Of a stretch of 64,000 nt of DNA, positions 1 through 12,300 are shown piece after piece. The position numbers and the translations under genes were made by a program. Numbering within the stretch: position 1 is the stretch's first letter; each line of letters opens with the position of its first letter. The notes under the pieces were generated by a model, which was not told the DNA's origin, ran no database searches, and worked only from the letters and a program-made list of their open reading frames with translations. The stretch comes from Naematelia aurantialba (Eukaryota > Basidiomycota > Tremellomycetes > Tremellales > Naemateliaceae): positions 2,356,001 to 2,420,000 of the forward strand of contig JAKFAO010000001.1 in assembly GCA_021527695.1 (NCBI GenBank). Reading direction: 5' to 3'.

Positions 1-604
1 TCCCAGCGTCGACCCCACCGAGGGGGAGCAGAGCGACGAGTTCTGGCTGGGCAACGACGCGCTCGAGGCGAGCTGGGTGCCCCAGAGCGTGCGAGAGGGC
101 GAGCGGTGGGCGGCGTCGCGGTCAGACATTCTGGGCGGGTACGTCTGCGATATACTGGGCCGGCCGAAGAGCACCCCGGGGAGGACGTACCACCCGGTGG
201 ACAGCCTGTTCCACGACCTGGCGCTGGTGTCCACCAGCTGGCTGGTGCTGCGCGACCTCGTCGAGTACTGCGAGCGCCGCGGCATCACCGACGACCGCGG
301 CGCCGCGCCCGACTTCTCCGCGGCCAAGCGCGCGTCCTTCTACGGAATGGATCGGGAACGCCTGTCCCGCCAGCTGGATACATGGAACGACCAGGTCGAC
401 CAGCTCGGCCCGGCCTTCAGACGCCAGTTGCGCGACTGGACCTTCCTCCGCCTGGCGATCTGTTTCTCCCTCCCGGCACTGTACAGCCTCAGCCACAAGG
501 AGATCACAGAGCGCGGACGTAAGCCTTCACAAACGCACCCAAGCCTTCACAAACGCACCCAAGCCTTCACCCACGCACCCAAGCCTTCCCACCCCCCACC
601 CCCA

Positions 605-635
<31 letters not shown>

Positions 636-2054
636 GAAAGAGAAAATGTACAGCTGACAGTGCTAGGCCCGCCTATCGATATCGCGACGGAACGAGCAAA
701 GTTCCTGGCGTCCACGATCCACTGGTACACCGGCACGCAGTCGAGCGAGGACGGCTGGCTGTATCAGCAAGGCTGCCAGATGCTGGAAAACGACGATCCT
801 GTCCAAGGCGCAGCGTCATTTTTGCTCATGCTGCAAGCGGCGAAACGCCAAAATCTCCAGTTGGAACGCGTCCAGAGGAACACGCTGACCGATTCCCATT
901 CCAGCGCCGGCCCATCTCAGCCCGCTACGGCTGGGCGGTCCTCTGAACAAGAGCGAGAACACCAGGTCGAGGCCGCCTCTGCAAAGAGCACGGGAGATGG
1001 TTCTCAGCTTGATACCGATATGAGCAATTTGGGTCTCAAGCCGAAAAAGAAGAAGAAGAAGAAGAAGCAGAAGAAGAAGAAGGCAACTTCGTCGACGGTT
1101 GAGACGAGTCACAAGGCCGAGGCCGACCAGCAGAGTACCAGTGTTGCAGAGGATGAGTTCACCGAGGACGCGTTTGCAGAGGACTCGACAGGTTGTGACT
1201 CGGCTCCCGAGTTCTGTATCTCCCCTCACCCCACGAACAGTGGGTCAAGTAAAGGAGTGTTTATATCCCCTCACCCTGCGCACAATGAGCCCAGTCAAGG
1301 AGCGAGCGGGTCGTCCCGGGGAAGCGCAACGGCTGAAAGTATTGATGAGCGGCAAAACCCCCCAACCGCGTTCTCAGAAGATCCCGCACCAAGCCAACAC
1401 GAGGGCAGATCCGGCAGCAACTCGACGCGACAGAGTACAAAGCCCAAAACGAAAAGAACGAGGGGTACAGCTCTGCAGAGAGAGCGGCAAGAACTGGAGG
1501 CGGCGGCCCAAGACCGTGGCGAGAGCTCAGTCACAGGAGGCTTTGCTTCAGCTGTCTCTGAAGTCTCTCAGAGGGATGAGCTCTCCATTGCCGCATCACC
1601 GACAGACCATTCCAGCTCTTCGACGCATCAAGGCTCATCGCATATTGCAGACATGGTACCCGATGAGACTTTTGCCATCCACTCAGCCGAATCCCAGCTC
1701 ACCTTCCAAGAGCCGTATCCCGCAACCCTCTCCCCCCCTGCCCACGACGACGCTCACAGTTCAGCCTCCCACGAGGATCTCGTCAGGCAGCTTGAACGAG
1801 CGAAAGTGGAGGTCTGGGCATTCCTGCATCCTGGAGCATCAGAAGCTCTCATGCTCAATCCACGCCCCACGGAGGAGAGTCTCTGTGGCAGCTCTGGGGA
1901 AGTCGACGAGTCGTCCGACTCTTCAGATTCGGTGACCATCCAAGTGAACCATGAGTCATGGGGCCATAATGATAAACTCTCTGAGTCTGCCTTCAAGTCT
2001 TCCGGGTACAAGCCCAAGGAACATTCTGCGGCACAAGACAGCATCCCCCAATGA
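1..2054 (+). CDS. Disordered Lys-rich protein, paralog-like 1 (5' partial)
   Basis: I do not recognise this protein. Two exons are visible: up to 518 (open at the window edge) and 661-2054, joined by an intron with a GTAAGC donor. The acceptor could also be at 666; both keep the frame. The first exon encodes a helix-rich segment with hydrophobic stretches (for example LRLAICFSLPALYSL just before the intron). The second begins with about 60 helical residues, then turns into a low-complexity tail: an almost pure Lys run at about 1042-1084, two ISPHP-containing copies around 1216-1280, and Ser/Glu/Asp-rich sequence to the stop. The two genes downstream have the same order of parts, which suggests a tandem family. 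No catalytic motif is visible. The start lies outside the window, so length is unknown. The reading frame and splice phase are well supported; function is not. Confidence 0.7.
521..635. repeat. 20-bp direct repeat plus poly-C/poly-A tract inside an intron
   Basis: The unit AAGCCTTCACAAACGCACCC occurs at 521-540 and 541-560, with a diverged copy at 561-580 and a partial copy after that. It is followed by a run of about 21 C (605-625) and 10 A (626-635). All of it lies inside the intron of the first gene. Confidence 0.95.
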
Positions 2055-2512
2055 CACGGGCGGTTAATGTTGCGAACCCAACTTGTCACCGTTTGTGGTC
2101 GAGAGGCATGCTGGAGAGACTGTGATTCTCGAGTTAGCTGGTGTAGTTCTGCTAAGTTCTGACTTTGCCAGCTAGCCGTTTGTCCTACTTCCAAAGATAG
2201 CTGATGTAGCGATGATACGTTCTAACGTTGCCAACTAGGGGTTTCTCCTCCTGCGCGTTCTGGGAATCACGTTCCATCCGTTGTTTAGATGCGACTGTAG
2301 GTAGGTTTCAAGGTGAAAATGAGAGAAGAAGCGAGCTTGCACTCTAAAGGAAGCTGCGGTGAAGCTCCCAAGTTCTTCGACTGGAAGCCCTTTATATATC
2401 CGTTCCAGCCCACCTCAACTTGAGCAGCAAGAAGGCGCAGGTTGACTTTGAGTCTTCAACTCGATTTACCGCTCGATAATCACTCGCACGCATCTGATCC
2501 ACAAAAACCAGT
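2055..2512. other. Intergenic region with the promoter of the second disordered-protein gene
   Basis: This interval separates the stop of the first gene from the ATG at 2513. No coding exon is supported. It contains a TATA-like element and a motif that recurs upstream of the third gene; both are listed separately. Confidence 0.6.
2371..2399 (+). promoter_or_regulatory. TATA-like element with upstream AGTTCTTCGACTGGAA motif
   Basis: TTTATATAT lies at 2391-2399, about 115 bp before the ATG at 2513. Directly upstream, at 2371-2386, is AGTTCTTCGACTGGAA. A near-identical copy with one extra C lies at 5216-5232, in front of the next gene of the same family. Confidence 0.55.
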
Positions 2513-5076
2513 ATGCTTTCGAATATAACCGGTACCATCCTAAGTTATCTGTCCCCCAGCTATACAAGGCCACCACTGGATGAGCCGCCACCCAATGTGC
2601 AGGCTCCTGAAGCATTGTTCAATAAGACCTCTTTGCTCCATTGGCAGGTGTACACACAGTTTTGCCAACAGGGGCTGCAACCCGAGGAACGAGTGCGTTT
2701 GGAGGAGACTATTCGGACGGCTGATTCCAACGTCGGACGGGTCGTGACTCGCACAAGCGACGACTGTTCAGTCGACGCTGCCTTGGAATTCATCCGGGTC
2801 GTCCATAGCACTTCTGCCAGTCTCGATATCCGAGACTGCGGCGGGTCTTCCGTGGCCGACCATATCAGGAGTTGGCTGGCCTTGAAGAGCTGGGTCTTAG
2901 CTGTCGTGGCAGACCGGGAGAAGTACGGTGATACCTATCACTTTGACTACTCGTTTGTCACGGGCAGCAAGTTCTGGGAGATGAGGAAAGAGGCAGCGGA
3001 TGCTGCACTCAGAGACAGGGATGCTAAGCTTAGGGCCCTGTCCAGCGACCAGGTGCACACCCTCCTGCGCTGGCGGCTACTGGATTATGCGCTGCTGAAC
3101 GACGAAACGATTCAGACGATCCGGCCGACCCAGTTGTCGTTGGCGAATTGTTGTGAGTTTCACATCGACGGCCTAGTGGTTGAGCTGATTGTGCTCAGAC
3201 AGCGACGAGGACTTTCGTCAAAGTGCGCTGAGCTACGGCGCTCAACTTGTGGCAACTGCCTTGCATACTAAGAAGGACATCGATTTAGCAATATCACAAG
3301 GGATACGACTCAAGTATGCCGCTGAAACTTTCGCACTGTGGAAGTCAGACCCACCGGATATGAACTTCCATGCATTTGTACGGTCTCGCTTTTTCCAAGA
3401 AACCACCCACATTGGCTCGCCGATGTTGGCTGCTACAGATCTGCTTGGCTCGTCCGAGCATGTTGGAGAGCCACAGGACGCCGGGCTGTCGTCGGCACAC
3501 GGACTTGAGAGTTCTCAAAACCGGGCCCGCTCAACAGACATACAAACCAGCCATGAAAGCACCGCTAGTTCCAGTCCTCCCGGCCGTAGTAGACCTCCAA
3601 AGACCGCAGCTCAGAAGGCAAGGAGAAAGAACAAGAGGTCGAAACAGCGACAACGGTCTACGGGTCAGGAACCACCATCTAGCTCTCAAGATGAGCTTGG
3701 GACGAGCTCTACAGGTGTAAGTTTGGGCGACAGTTCTCAACACAGCAATACACTTTCAAGGCTCGACGACATTCCGGAGACAGGGGAGGAGCCACCGTCG
3801 CATGAGGAACCCCAGCAGGCTCAAGAGGAGCCCACAGATGCGTTACTGATTCGGGATGCACCCTCTGAGGAAACACGACGTCCTCAGCTCGAGACAGAAG
3901 GCCCGTCCGCCGCTCAGTTTAGGTTAGGAGAGCTCACAGAGCTGAGACAGTCCCAAAACCCTCAATCCGAGCCAGAAGAGCTATCGGATGAGTATGAAAC
4001 CGCAACGGATTTCGACCAATCTGAAGATGAAGTGTTTCCAGGAGCTCTCTCATCCGGGGATGTTTCGAACGACAGCCGCAAGTACGACGAGGGAGCCTCA
4101 GAGGATGCGATCAGTGTTGTGGCGCACGGACCTCAGGCGGAAGCACACCTAGCGGGACCTGTCAACGAGGATGCACCGGTGGCGATTGCGACTCTCGAAT
4201 GGCGTCCAAGGAGTGGCTCCCATCTCCCCTTGGGGGATTCCCACACCATACACGAGGTTTCGTGTCCTGCGGATAGGCTCTCTCAGAAATTTAAGAAGCC
4301 TGCTAAATCAGAGGGCATGAATGATCCAAATGATCTGCAGGGAGCTCCTTCAGCGTCTTTCACGTCGTCTGGATTCCATGAGGATCCATCCTTCCCAAGC
4401 TCCAGTGTCTGGCATAGCACGGCAGAGAGAGACAGCCTTTCAGAGGATGAGGTGAATGAGGAGGCATCCCCATCCAACTACCCTGACGGGCAGGCTGTGC
4501 TCTCCCATCCCGAGGGGTTTGTGGAGAACTCGCCAGATCCTGGGGAAAGCCACGCTTCTGGTCAACCGATCGTTTCCGTGGACCAAGACTTGCGCAAGAG
4601 ACAGGCGACCCAGCCAGCCTCAGTAGTTGGTGGCGAGGCTAAAGGGGAAGAAGACACTGCCGGGGCTAGGGACCAAGGCATGTCCATATTGTGAGTTCGA
4701 ATCGGTGGCGGCAGAGTGGTGTAAGCTAAGATGGTCAGGCGGCCCGCTTCTGTCGAGAATCCTGCAAATGCCGAAGACGAGTTGTCGGACACAGACGATG
4801 ACCAAATATCTCTGTAAGGACATCTCGTACCAGTCTTGACCTCTGCTGAAGGTGTTAGCTTCCGTACGGCACGGCTCGCCGGCAACTTGCACCTGGACAT
4901 TTGTTCGCTGGCCTTGGCGAGAAGTCTGGGCGGATGGCTGGAAGACGTAAGGTTCAGTTAAAGGTAATCGTGGTGACACTGATGATCAATCTCAGGACGC
5001 TCGCAACAGGACCCTCCTCGTGGAGCATCCAAGCCTCGCGAAGAAGTTTAGTGAAGCAGGCTACAACACCGACTGA
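2513..5076 (+). CDS. Disordered Lys/Arg-rich protein, paralog-like 2
   Basis: Unrecognised protein of about 791 residues. Five exons keep phase throughout: 2513-3152, 3199-4690, 4739-4813, 4859-4946 and 4996-5076, with introns of 45-49 nt. Residues 1 to about 270 look folded and helical. A basic cluster (KARRKNKRSKQRQR) follows at about 3622-3666, then a long Ser/Pro/Glu-rich acidic tail. The three small 3' exons encode an acidic stretch (EDELSDTDDDQ) and a short, probably helical, C-terminus ending SEAGYNTD. An in-frame TGA at 4692 is avoided by the intron at 4691-4738. The layout matches the genes on either side: first intron after the helical part, then a basic patch about 400 nt further on. 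No enzymatic motif is seen. It could be a nuclear or RNA-associated scaffold, but that is inference from composition only. Confidence 0.72.
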
Positions 5077-5215
5077 AATCGGTGATCCGGTTGACAGTGA
5101 ATGGATATACTACTGTATCTTCATATCAGTCGATAGCGTTGAATGCAACTGCCAGTGTAAAATCAAGTTCGGTACAAGGAGGGAATATTCATTGATTCCA
5201 CCATGCATGCCACGC

Positions 5216-5232
5216 AGTTCCTTCGACTGGAA
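5216..5232 (+). promoter_or_regulatory. Second copy of the AGTTCCTTCGACTGGAA motif
   Basis: This matches the motif at 2371-2386 except for one inserted C. It lies 284 bp upstream of the ATG at 5516. It may be a shared regulatory site, or a relic of the duplication that produced the family. Confidence 0.45.
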
Positions 5233-5442
5233 ATTCTGCGAGTTACAGGTTTGACCTCAGGTTGAATCGCGCGGAGGTCTGGGTCAGAAGGCATTCGGCC
5301 GCGTTGGTGAGCAAGCCCGAAGTGGCGATCATGCAACCTTTGTTGTCATTGCGAATATCCCACCCACAAAGCACTTGTAGCGGGATTTCAACGTCACCCT
5401 GGGTGACAGAGGAGGGTCGGTGAAGTCCTGCCTTGACGAAGG

Positions 5443-5452
5443 CTATATATAC
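5443..5452 (+). promoter_or_regulatory. TATA-like element
   Basis: CTATATATAC lies about 64 bp upstream of the ATG at 5516. The position suits a core promoter with a short 5' leader. Confidence 0.55.
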
Positions 5453-5515
5453 TATTACTGATCAAGCTCAACTCTCTCCTTGACACGTCCACTGGGATAG
5501 GCAAAGATCGTAAAC

Positions 5516-8500
5516 ATGAGCGCTCCTTCACGCTCAAACTATCTCCTGGGACGCGCTGAACTGTTACAAGAGATTGCAAAGGCGGTGGCCGACCAAGGGA
5601 GGCAAGGCACTTATATGATGAGCCATACGATTCTCCTCCATCGTTTGATGGGCCAAATGACCACAATGTCATCAGTCTTCCATAAGATGGACAACTCGAC
5701 GCTGCTTGGCGAAGACGAGATTCTGCGTTTCTTGCATGAAGAGGATCTCCAAGGTGGAACGGAATCGCAGCCTGACCTCGCCTCTCTTGCCAAGAAGCGT
5801 TTCTCCCGCTCAAAAACCGACACCGGTCCCCTAGCCAGCCTTCTGGAATGGCGGAAGTACTCGTTTGGCAAGGTGCTTGTGAGTATGGGGAGGATAATGG
5901 AAGTGGCGAGAGACGTCGAAACCGTGAATGGTGGTTCTTCTGCTCGTCGCCCACAGGACTTCTCGGCCCTAAAAAGTAGTACTGTCCTCAGCTTGACCCG
6001 GGACGACGTTCAAGCCTCGGTCAAACGTATGATTTTAGATGTGCAGCTGGATTCGCCTGTTCGAGAGTGTTTTGCTGTCTGGACGTCACTGTGTGCTTTG
6101 ACAGGGGACCCAGCATCGGGATTCATGGCCGCCACCCCATGGCCAGTCATGACGTATTTCAGTCAGCACCAGCCTCATCCACATACTGGTGAGTACCCCG
6201 ATAGTGGGAGCTCAGTCCGCACGCTCATGTTGCGACAGCGGACCTCCGCGTTCTGCTAGCTCACTTCAAGCGGATGGAGGACAGCGTTTCTTACTTCAGT
6301 CACAAATCGCGTTCAACGGAAAAAGAACGAGACTGGATGCGCTCACACTTAGAGAGAACTCGCCAATGGCTGGCGGGAGGCGATCTCTATTCTAAAGCAG
6401 TGGAGATAACGCAACAGTGTGCTGACGCGTTTGTGAGTTGGAGACCCTCGACCATTGGGCATCCAGCTAGCACAAGTGGTCAAGACAGGAGCACGGTGTC
6501 GCCCCAATCCGTCAAGGTGTCTACTGGCGGCACACAGGAACCCTTGCCGTCACAGACGACGACGACGAAGAAGAAGAAGAAGACGAAGAAGAAGAAGAAG
6601 ACAGAGAAAGGCAAAGAGAATGGGAACAGTCAAGTCCCGGCGGACACAGCCTCGCGAACACGGTCTGACGCTGAACAAGCTATGGATAACCTCATATCCC
6701 CTTCTGGTATGGAAACTGACCAGTCTGGACCGGCGCGGCCCAGTTCTGTCTTGTTGACAGTTGGCACGCATGCGTCGCCCGCGACTGTTGACAACCAGGA
6801 CCAGTCCACCGTATCGCTCCCTGAGTCCAAGGTCCCGTCCCAAGAGCTCGCTGAAAGCAAGATTGAGTCAATTCTCAAGACCGAAACCGATCAAACGGTT
6901 TCTTCGCCACCAGAACAGCAACTGTCGATAGCTGGCACGAATGGTTGGCCCCGAAAGGTGCCCAACAAAGGACAGCGTGAATTATCCATCTCCACGGATT
7001 CCCTCCTGTCTCAAGCACGAGCTGAGAGCGTGGTTAAGTCCCCCTCACAGGATCACACAGGGGAAACCGCTCAGTCGCCATCTGAAGAGCAGATATTGGT
7101 TGTGCAACCCGAAACACGCGATACTCATAGTCCCTCTCCTGATTCAGACGGCTTGGATGTTTTCTTGACCGCGCAATGCTCCCCACAGGAGATGGAGAAT
7201 GATGGGAGACCGACGAGCCCAGATTTGGACGATGGGCCGGAACCAGCGTTCCCTTCGCTGAACGATGTCCCAGAGCCGTTGTTCCCTTCGCTGAACGATC
7301 CCCCTCCATCTGGAGATGCAGAGGACTCTCCGACCACCAGAAACCCAGGACAGATTGGTATCAATTGGTACGATCAGCTTGTCACTTCTGAACACTGGAC
7401 ATCTCGCCCCTATCACTCCCATCTAAGTGTTGCGCCTGTAGTTCCGACCGGCCCAAACAGCGAGCATCCCAATTCGTCTCCCCCCCTACCGGAGATTCAA
7501 GATGGCGCCACGAGCCCTCCCACCACAGACTCAACCACCCGTCAGGCTGCCCCTGACATTGGGTGGACTCCCCCTGCACAATCGCCTTGGGAACAGCCTT
7601 CTTTCCCAGGCGTAGACCCATCATTGGGCCCGTACCCGCTGTATCTGCAGGATCCTCACATACGCCCCTGGTCGCCCTTCGCACCGTTGGGGCATTGGTC
7701 ACATGGCTACCCTCTGGCTGCCTCTGAAGCAGGATCAGATGGACTGTCATCGTCTCCGGGGCACTCGCCATCCCTAGCATCGACGTCAGCAGTGGGGCGT
7801 AGTTCCTCATCGGAAATAGGATCCCAGTCGGAGAGCGGGTCTTCATCGAGGTACCACCTTCCACGGCAGAATGGTGCTGGGCAATGGCGGTCTTTCGGGG
7901 CCTTCCCCTTCCCCTTCGGTCCCTATCAGAATGCATATCCCTCTTACCCCATCGAGGGGACGCATACACCCAGCTCACCTTCGTCTTCTGGGCAACCAGC
8001 AGGCCGTCCATTCCCTCAAGAGGGATGGAGCCCTCTGTCATATGAGGACCGCACTTCGAGCCCAGAAGCAGTGCGTTGGGATGGGAGCTGGAACCAGCAG
8101 GACTGGAACAATTCCCCACCACAGCCAATGAGTCCAATGTCAATGAGTCCGATTAGTTTCAGCCCACCAAACCCTAACGCTCTCACCTCGTACGGCTTTG
8201 GGGCCACAACAACGGCGTCCATATACGGTCATGCTCCAGGCTTTACTAGTCCTGAGCTGAGGCAAATCCCCCAGGAGGTGAATTCAAGCCCCTTTCGACC
8301 AGAAGACGTTCCAGAGAACACCCCTAACGATGACAGTTCGGACGATGGAGATACCGAAGACGACCGTTCCGTATCATCAGTGGAGTTCTTGTACGCTCCT
8401 ACGATTCTCAGCGAAAAACTCAAGTTGCACTCAGTGACGAGCTCAACAGGAGTCGCATCTTCCAGTGAGGTTGGGGCATCAACGGAAACGTCAACGACAC

Positions 8501-8790
8501 CAGCTCGACCCAAACCTTCAGAGATACCTTCAGAGACAAATAGTGAGTGGTGTGTTACAACGTTTGCTTGAACTAACGCTAAAGCCATTGGGGGATCTGA
8601 CCGCCCCAGACCCCTGAGAGGAGAGAGGACAGGTGCTACGCACAGTACCAGTGCCTCTGATGGGCCACAAACTCAGCCGCGAGCTTCTACTCAAATTTCT
8701 CAAGCCACTCTTCGTGGCCGAGGGTCCAAGAGAAAACCTAACTCAAGGCGTGGCATGTTCAGTATCGGCCTTCAACCAGGGATGCGATGA
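5516..8790 (+). CDS. Disordered Lys-rich, Pro/Ser-rich protein, paralog-like 3
   Basis: Unrecognised protein of about 1060 residues. Exons are 5516-6188, 6239-8542 and 8585-8790; the donors are GTGAGT and the last intron has an ideal CTAAC branch site. Residues 1 to about 310 are helix-rich and probably folded. A Lys run interrupted by Thr (about 6568-6612) is followed by a long tail rich in Ser, Pro, Glu and Asp. Within the tail is a tandem FPSLND motif (about 7251-7302) and a Pro/Tyr/Gly-rich region (about 7600-8100). The last exon is basic and ends LQPGMR. Without the last splice the protein would stop at 8571. The order of parts and the position of the first intron match the two upstream genes. 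Function unknown. Confidence 0.7.
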
Positions 8791-9333
8791 ATGCATGAGA
8801 GACATGCCACGGTGAGCCCAGGTGTCTCTTAGTCGCCTGAGATCTCGTGAACAGGTCTCTCAGGGCAGGCGAGACGGAAGGGGTGAGTTCCCACATGCGT
8901 AACCCCTTGTTCCAGAGATCTGAGTTCAGACACTCCCATCAACACAGCAATCATAATGAGGACAAGGGCGTATGATGTATGGTAGATTAGTCTTTCAGCT
9001 TGGCGCATGGAGGTTATGCACGTTGGTGCGACCTGATTGCTGGAGTGGCGAGTGTGAGGCCGAAGGGCCCCTCAGTCGACGATAGAACTATCAACAGGAC
9101 CTTCAACCTTCACCGAGAGATAACTCCCTTCCGGTTTGCCTTGTAGGCCCTACGTGCTTTCATCCGATGCTCTCAGGAGCCGACAAAGTGACTACGACTG
9201 ACAAGGTCGCCGGCAAAGCATCGAAGGGAAGCGCACGGACTAAGTCAAGTTCTGTGGAGCTCCACACCATATTATGCACTGTTTATGCAGCTGAAGTCGT
9301 CCTCGAGCACGTCGGGTTCAACGTCGAAGAGGC
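8791..9333. other. Intergenic region, no supported gene
   Basis: A short open frame around 9167 has no recognisable motif and runs into the RIC1 first exon in another frame. I treat the interval as the 3' flank of the upstream gene plus the RIC1 promoter. Confidence 0.55.
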
Positions 9334-12300
9334 ATGTACTGGCCTACCGCAACCTCGCGTGTGCTCTCTCTCCCATCGCCGCTGGATGATGCAGAGCTGC
9401 TGCGCGTACGACCGAGTAGGAAAGGCAACTTCTTTGCATGCCTGTCCAAGAATGCTCTCGGCATATGGGATGTTCGCGTCAGTCTAGTTTCCCCCTTCTG
9501 CCTATAGATAATCGCGAGCTCATATGACAGCCGACGGTCATGCATACCGCTGTAGTGCGGACTGAGCGCAACGTGGAGCGTTGGGGCGGAAACGTTGACG
9601 TGTTCTGGGCGACTGATGGACGAGGACTCATCGTGCTCGTATGTCCACATTGATTGAATATGCCTGACCTGAATTGCAGACATCAACAAGTCATCTTATC
9701 CTATATACTCTCCAACCCACCTCTGGTTCAGCATACGATGTTCCACCTTCTCAACCGACGACGTATTCTGCGGGTCCGGGAGAGGGAGGAGTCTTATCAG
9801 GATGGACTCTTCAGCCAGCGGGAGTCGCATTCCTCATGGCCGGGTGCACGAGCATCCTCCCTCTGCCTCACACCCTGCTTCTGGGTCTGCGTCACCCGCC
9901 GGGATTACTGGAAGTACCATGGCCGCTTCCTCAAGCAGCCGTCGGTGGGAAGTCTGGTAGCCAATTTCCTCCCGCACCATTGGACAGTATCGAGGGCCAG
10001 CTTTGGGACATGACGGCAGGCAAGGCATGGATGGGTGACGGTGCGTCAAGGATCGGTTCCTAGCTAAGGCGCAGCGGGATGTAGTCCCCCCCTGAAGCTG
10101 TCTGTGACGCGGACTCAAGGACTGCCGGCGCTATACACCATGCTCACTGCCGACGGACGTGTATGGGGCTTGTATACGTCGGCACAAGCGGCTCAAATAC
10201 GTTCTGAGGTGAGTGCTAAGACTGGATGCGACTAATTTCTGAGCCTGGATCATCCACGCTGTTGCCGTCCCCTCTGCTCTGCACGCCTCAGTCTAGCTCG
10301 CGGTACGTCGGCCAAGCGATCTATCCGCCGCCGACTATGTCTCGTCAAGGCTCGTCTTCTGGTAACGAGGCGCTGGGGTTGGTCGATGAGCCTGAGACAG
10401 ACGAGAGACCAGCACTGGAAGAGGGAGGTCAAGCTGTAGAAGTTGCGGTCAATCCGCGGCTGGGGCTGGTCGCGGTTGGCTTGGCGGGGTAAGCACGCCC
10501 AGCAGCATAGCCTGACACAAGCAGTGGACACGTCGAGATCATCAGTATACCACCATATCCTCAACCTGCACGGCGGTCTCATACTCTGGATCTCAAAGCA
10601 GCGGCCAACCTTCGTCAGTCTCCCTATAGAAACCGCTGACAAACAGGCACACGGTCAGGATCGGTCACCTCGCTCGCTTGGACATCAGACGGATACGCCC
10701 TCGCCGTAGGATATCAACGCGGGTGGGCGGTATGGTCTTTCGGGGGAAGACTAGGCGGGTGGGGTCAGGCAGGCTCGGATGGCGAGATTAGGGTAGAAGA
10801 GGGCTTCATGAAGGGTGTCCAGGGACTTGTGAGTGCGGCCAACAGCTCTTGCTGATGGATAGTTCTGGGCACCGGGCAATCTAGATCTATTTACATTGCC
10901 GGCACAGCAACAGGACGGATCCCAGCTGTACGCGATCCCTTTTGCAAAGTCGGCCACGACTGGACAGCACTCACCGGTGAGTCGGACATAAAGCAATGCT
11001 GACGGACAGGATAATACGCGGTACGCATTTCTCCAGATGGATGACCGCGTGCTTGTGTACCGAGGTGCGGACCAGCCGGACGTCAGCGTCATCAATCCAG
11101 AGTCAGATGTATGGCAACACATTAAGGTGGGGATACCGGCGACGCAAACTGACAGTAGATCCCCAACGCATACATCTCTACCAACTGGCCGATTCGCTAC
11201 GCCTCCATATCGAGTGACGGCAAACTCATCGCGGTGGCTGGGCGGCGTGGCCTTACACACTATTCTGCGGCATCTGGCCGATGGAAGCTCTTCGCAGACG
11301 AGCGGGAAGAAGCGGCCTTCGTTGTACGCGGCGGGTTGCTGTGGTTCCATCATGTGTTGGTCGTCGCGGTGGAGGCGGACAAGCGTTTTCAAGTAAGTGG
11401 CCAAGAAGGTGCTTCTAATGACAGATACGGCTGTACTCGCGCGATTTCGACCTGGCGGACGCGAATGTCCTGCATGCGCAGAATATCCCATCTCCCGTCC
11501 TTGTCATGTCGCTCTTGGACAACTCTCTGCTCGTGTATACCGCCGATAACACGCTTTATCACTTTTTGATTCTGCCAATGAGAGACGCGATCAGGCTCCA
11601 CCTATGTGGTAGCATCAGCTTTGTGGGTATCGTCAGGGTCCCCAGTCGGGTCAGAGCGTTGTCATGGCTGCTACCATCCGCGCAGAAAGGTGAGCGTTCC
11701 AGCCTGGCAAACGCTGAGATCAGATTTGGGCGACCCAACAGATGATCTAATTGTGGCCACCATCATATTTCTTGTCGACGGGAAACTTGTGCTCCTACGG
11801 CCACGGAGGGTGAGTGAAGCGGGGATTTTGGAACTGATGTCAGGCCGGCAACGATGAGGTGCGATATGATATGCAGGTCCTAGCGGATCGCATCGAGGCA
11901 TATTGGACCCATCTTCATGGCGTTGGCACGCTTGAGAACTCGTTGTGGGGCTACGACGGCTCGGGGATGCGTGTCTGGCTCGATGCCCTGACTATCGAGG
12001 CGACCAAGGTGGATTCCGCGAAGGACGCCTACGAGAGTGTGCAAGAGAGTGTCCATCTTCGATTGGACTTCTATCCCTTGTGTAGGTGGCGGCTATATGA
12101 AGCTGACGCCAGCTATTCTCATGGACAAGGGTGTCATTATCGGAGTCGACTATGAGACTTCGTTGCGCAACTTGCCGTTTGCGTTGTTCAAAATCCAGAC
12201 TGGGACTCATCTGTTTTTGCCGCAATTCCTTCGATTCCACCTCTCTTGCGGCCATCTCGACTCTGCCCTGTTGTTTGCCGCGAATTACAGCACCATCGTG

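Larger units (their letters stand above)
5077..5515. other. Intergenic region with the promoter of the third disordered-protein gene
   Basis: No coding exon is supported between the stop at 5076 and the ATG at 5516. The interval holds the second copy of the AGTTC(C)TTCGACTGGAA motif and a TATA-like element, listed separately. Confidence 0.6.

Noticed and set aside
816..1229. Minus-strand open frame with a poly-Leu run
   Set aside because: It is the antisense of the Lys-rich tract of the first gene; AAG repeats read as CTT on the other strand. Same for 6550-6843.
4640..4720. Possible tRNA gene: GTTCGAATC resembling box B at 4695-4703
   Set aside because: No matching acceptor stem or A-box at the right spacing, and the segment is spanned by a phase-consistent intron of the second disordered-protein gene.
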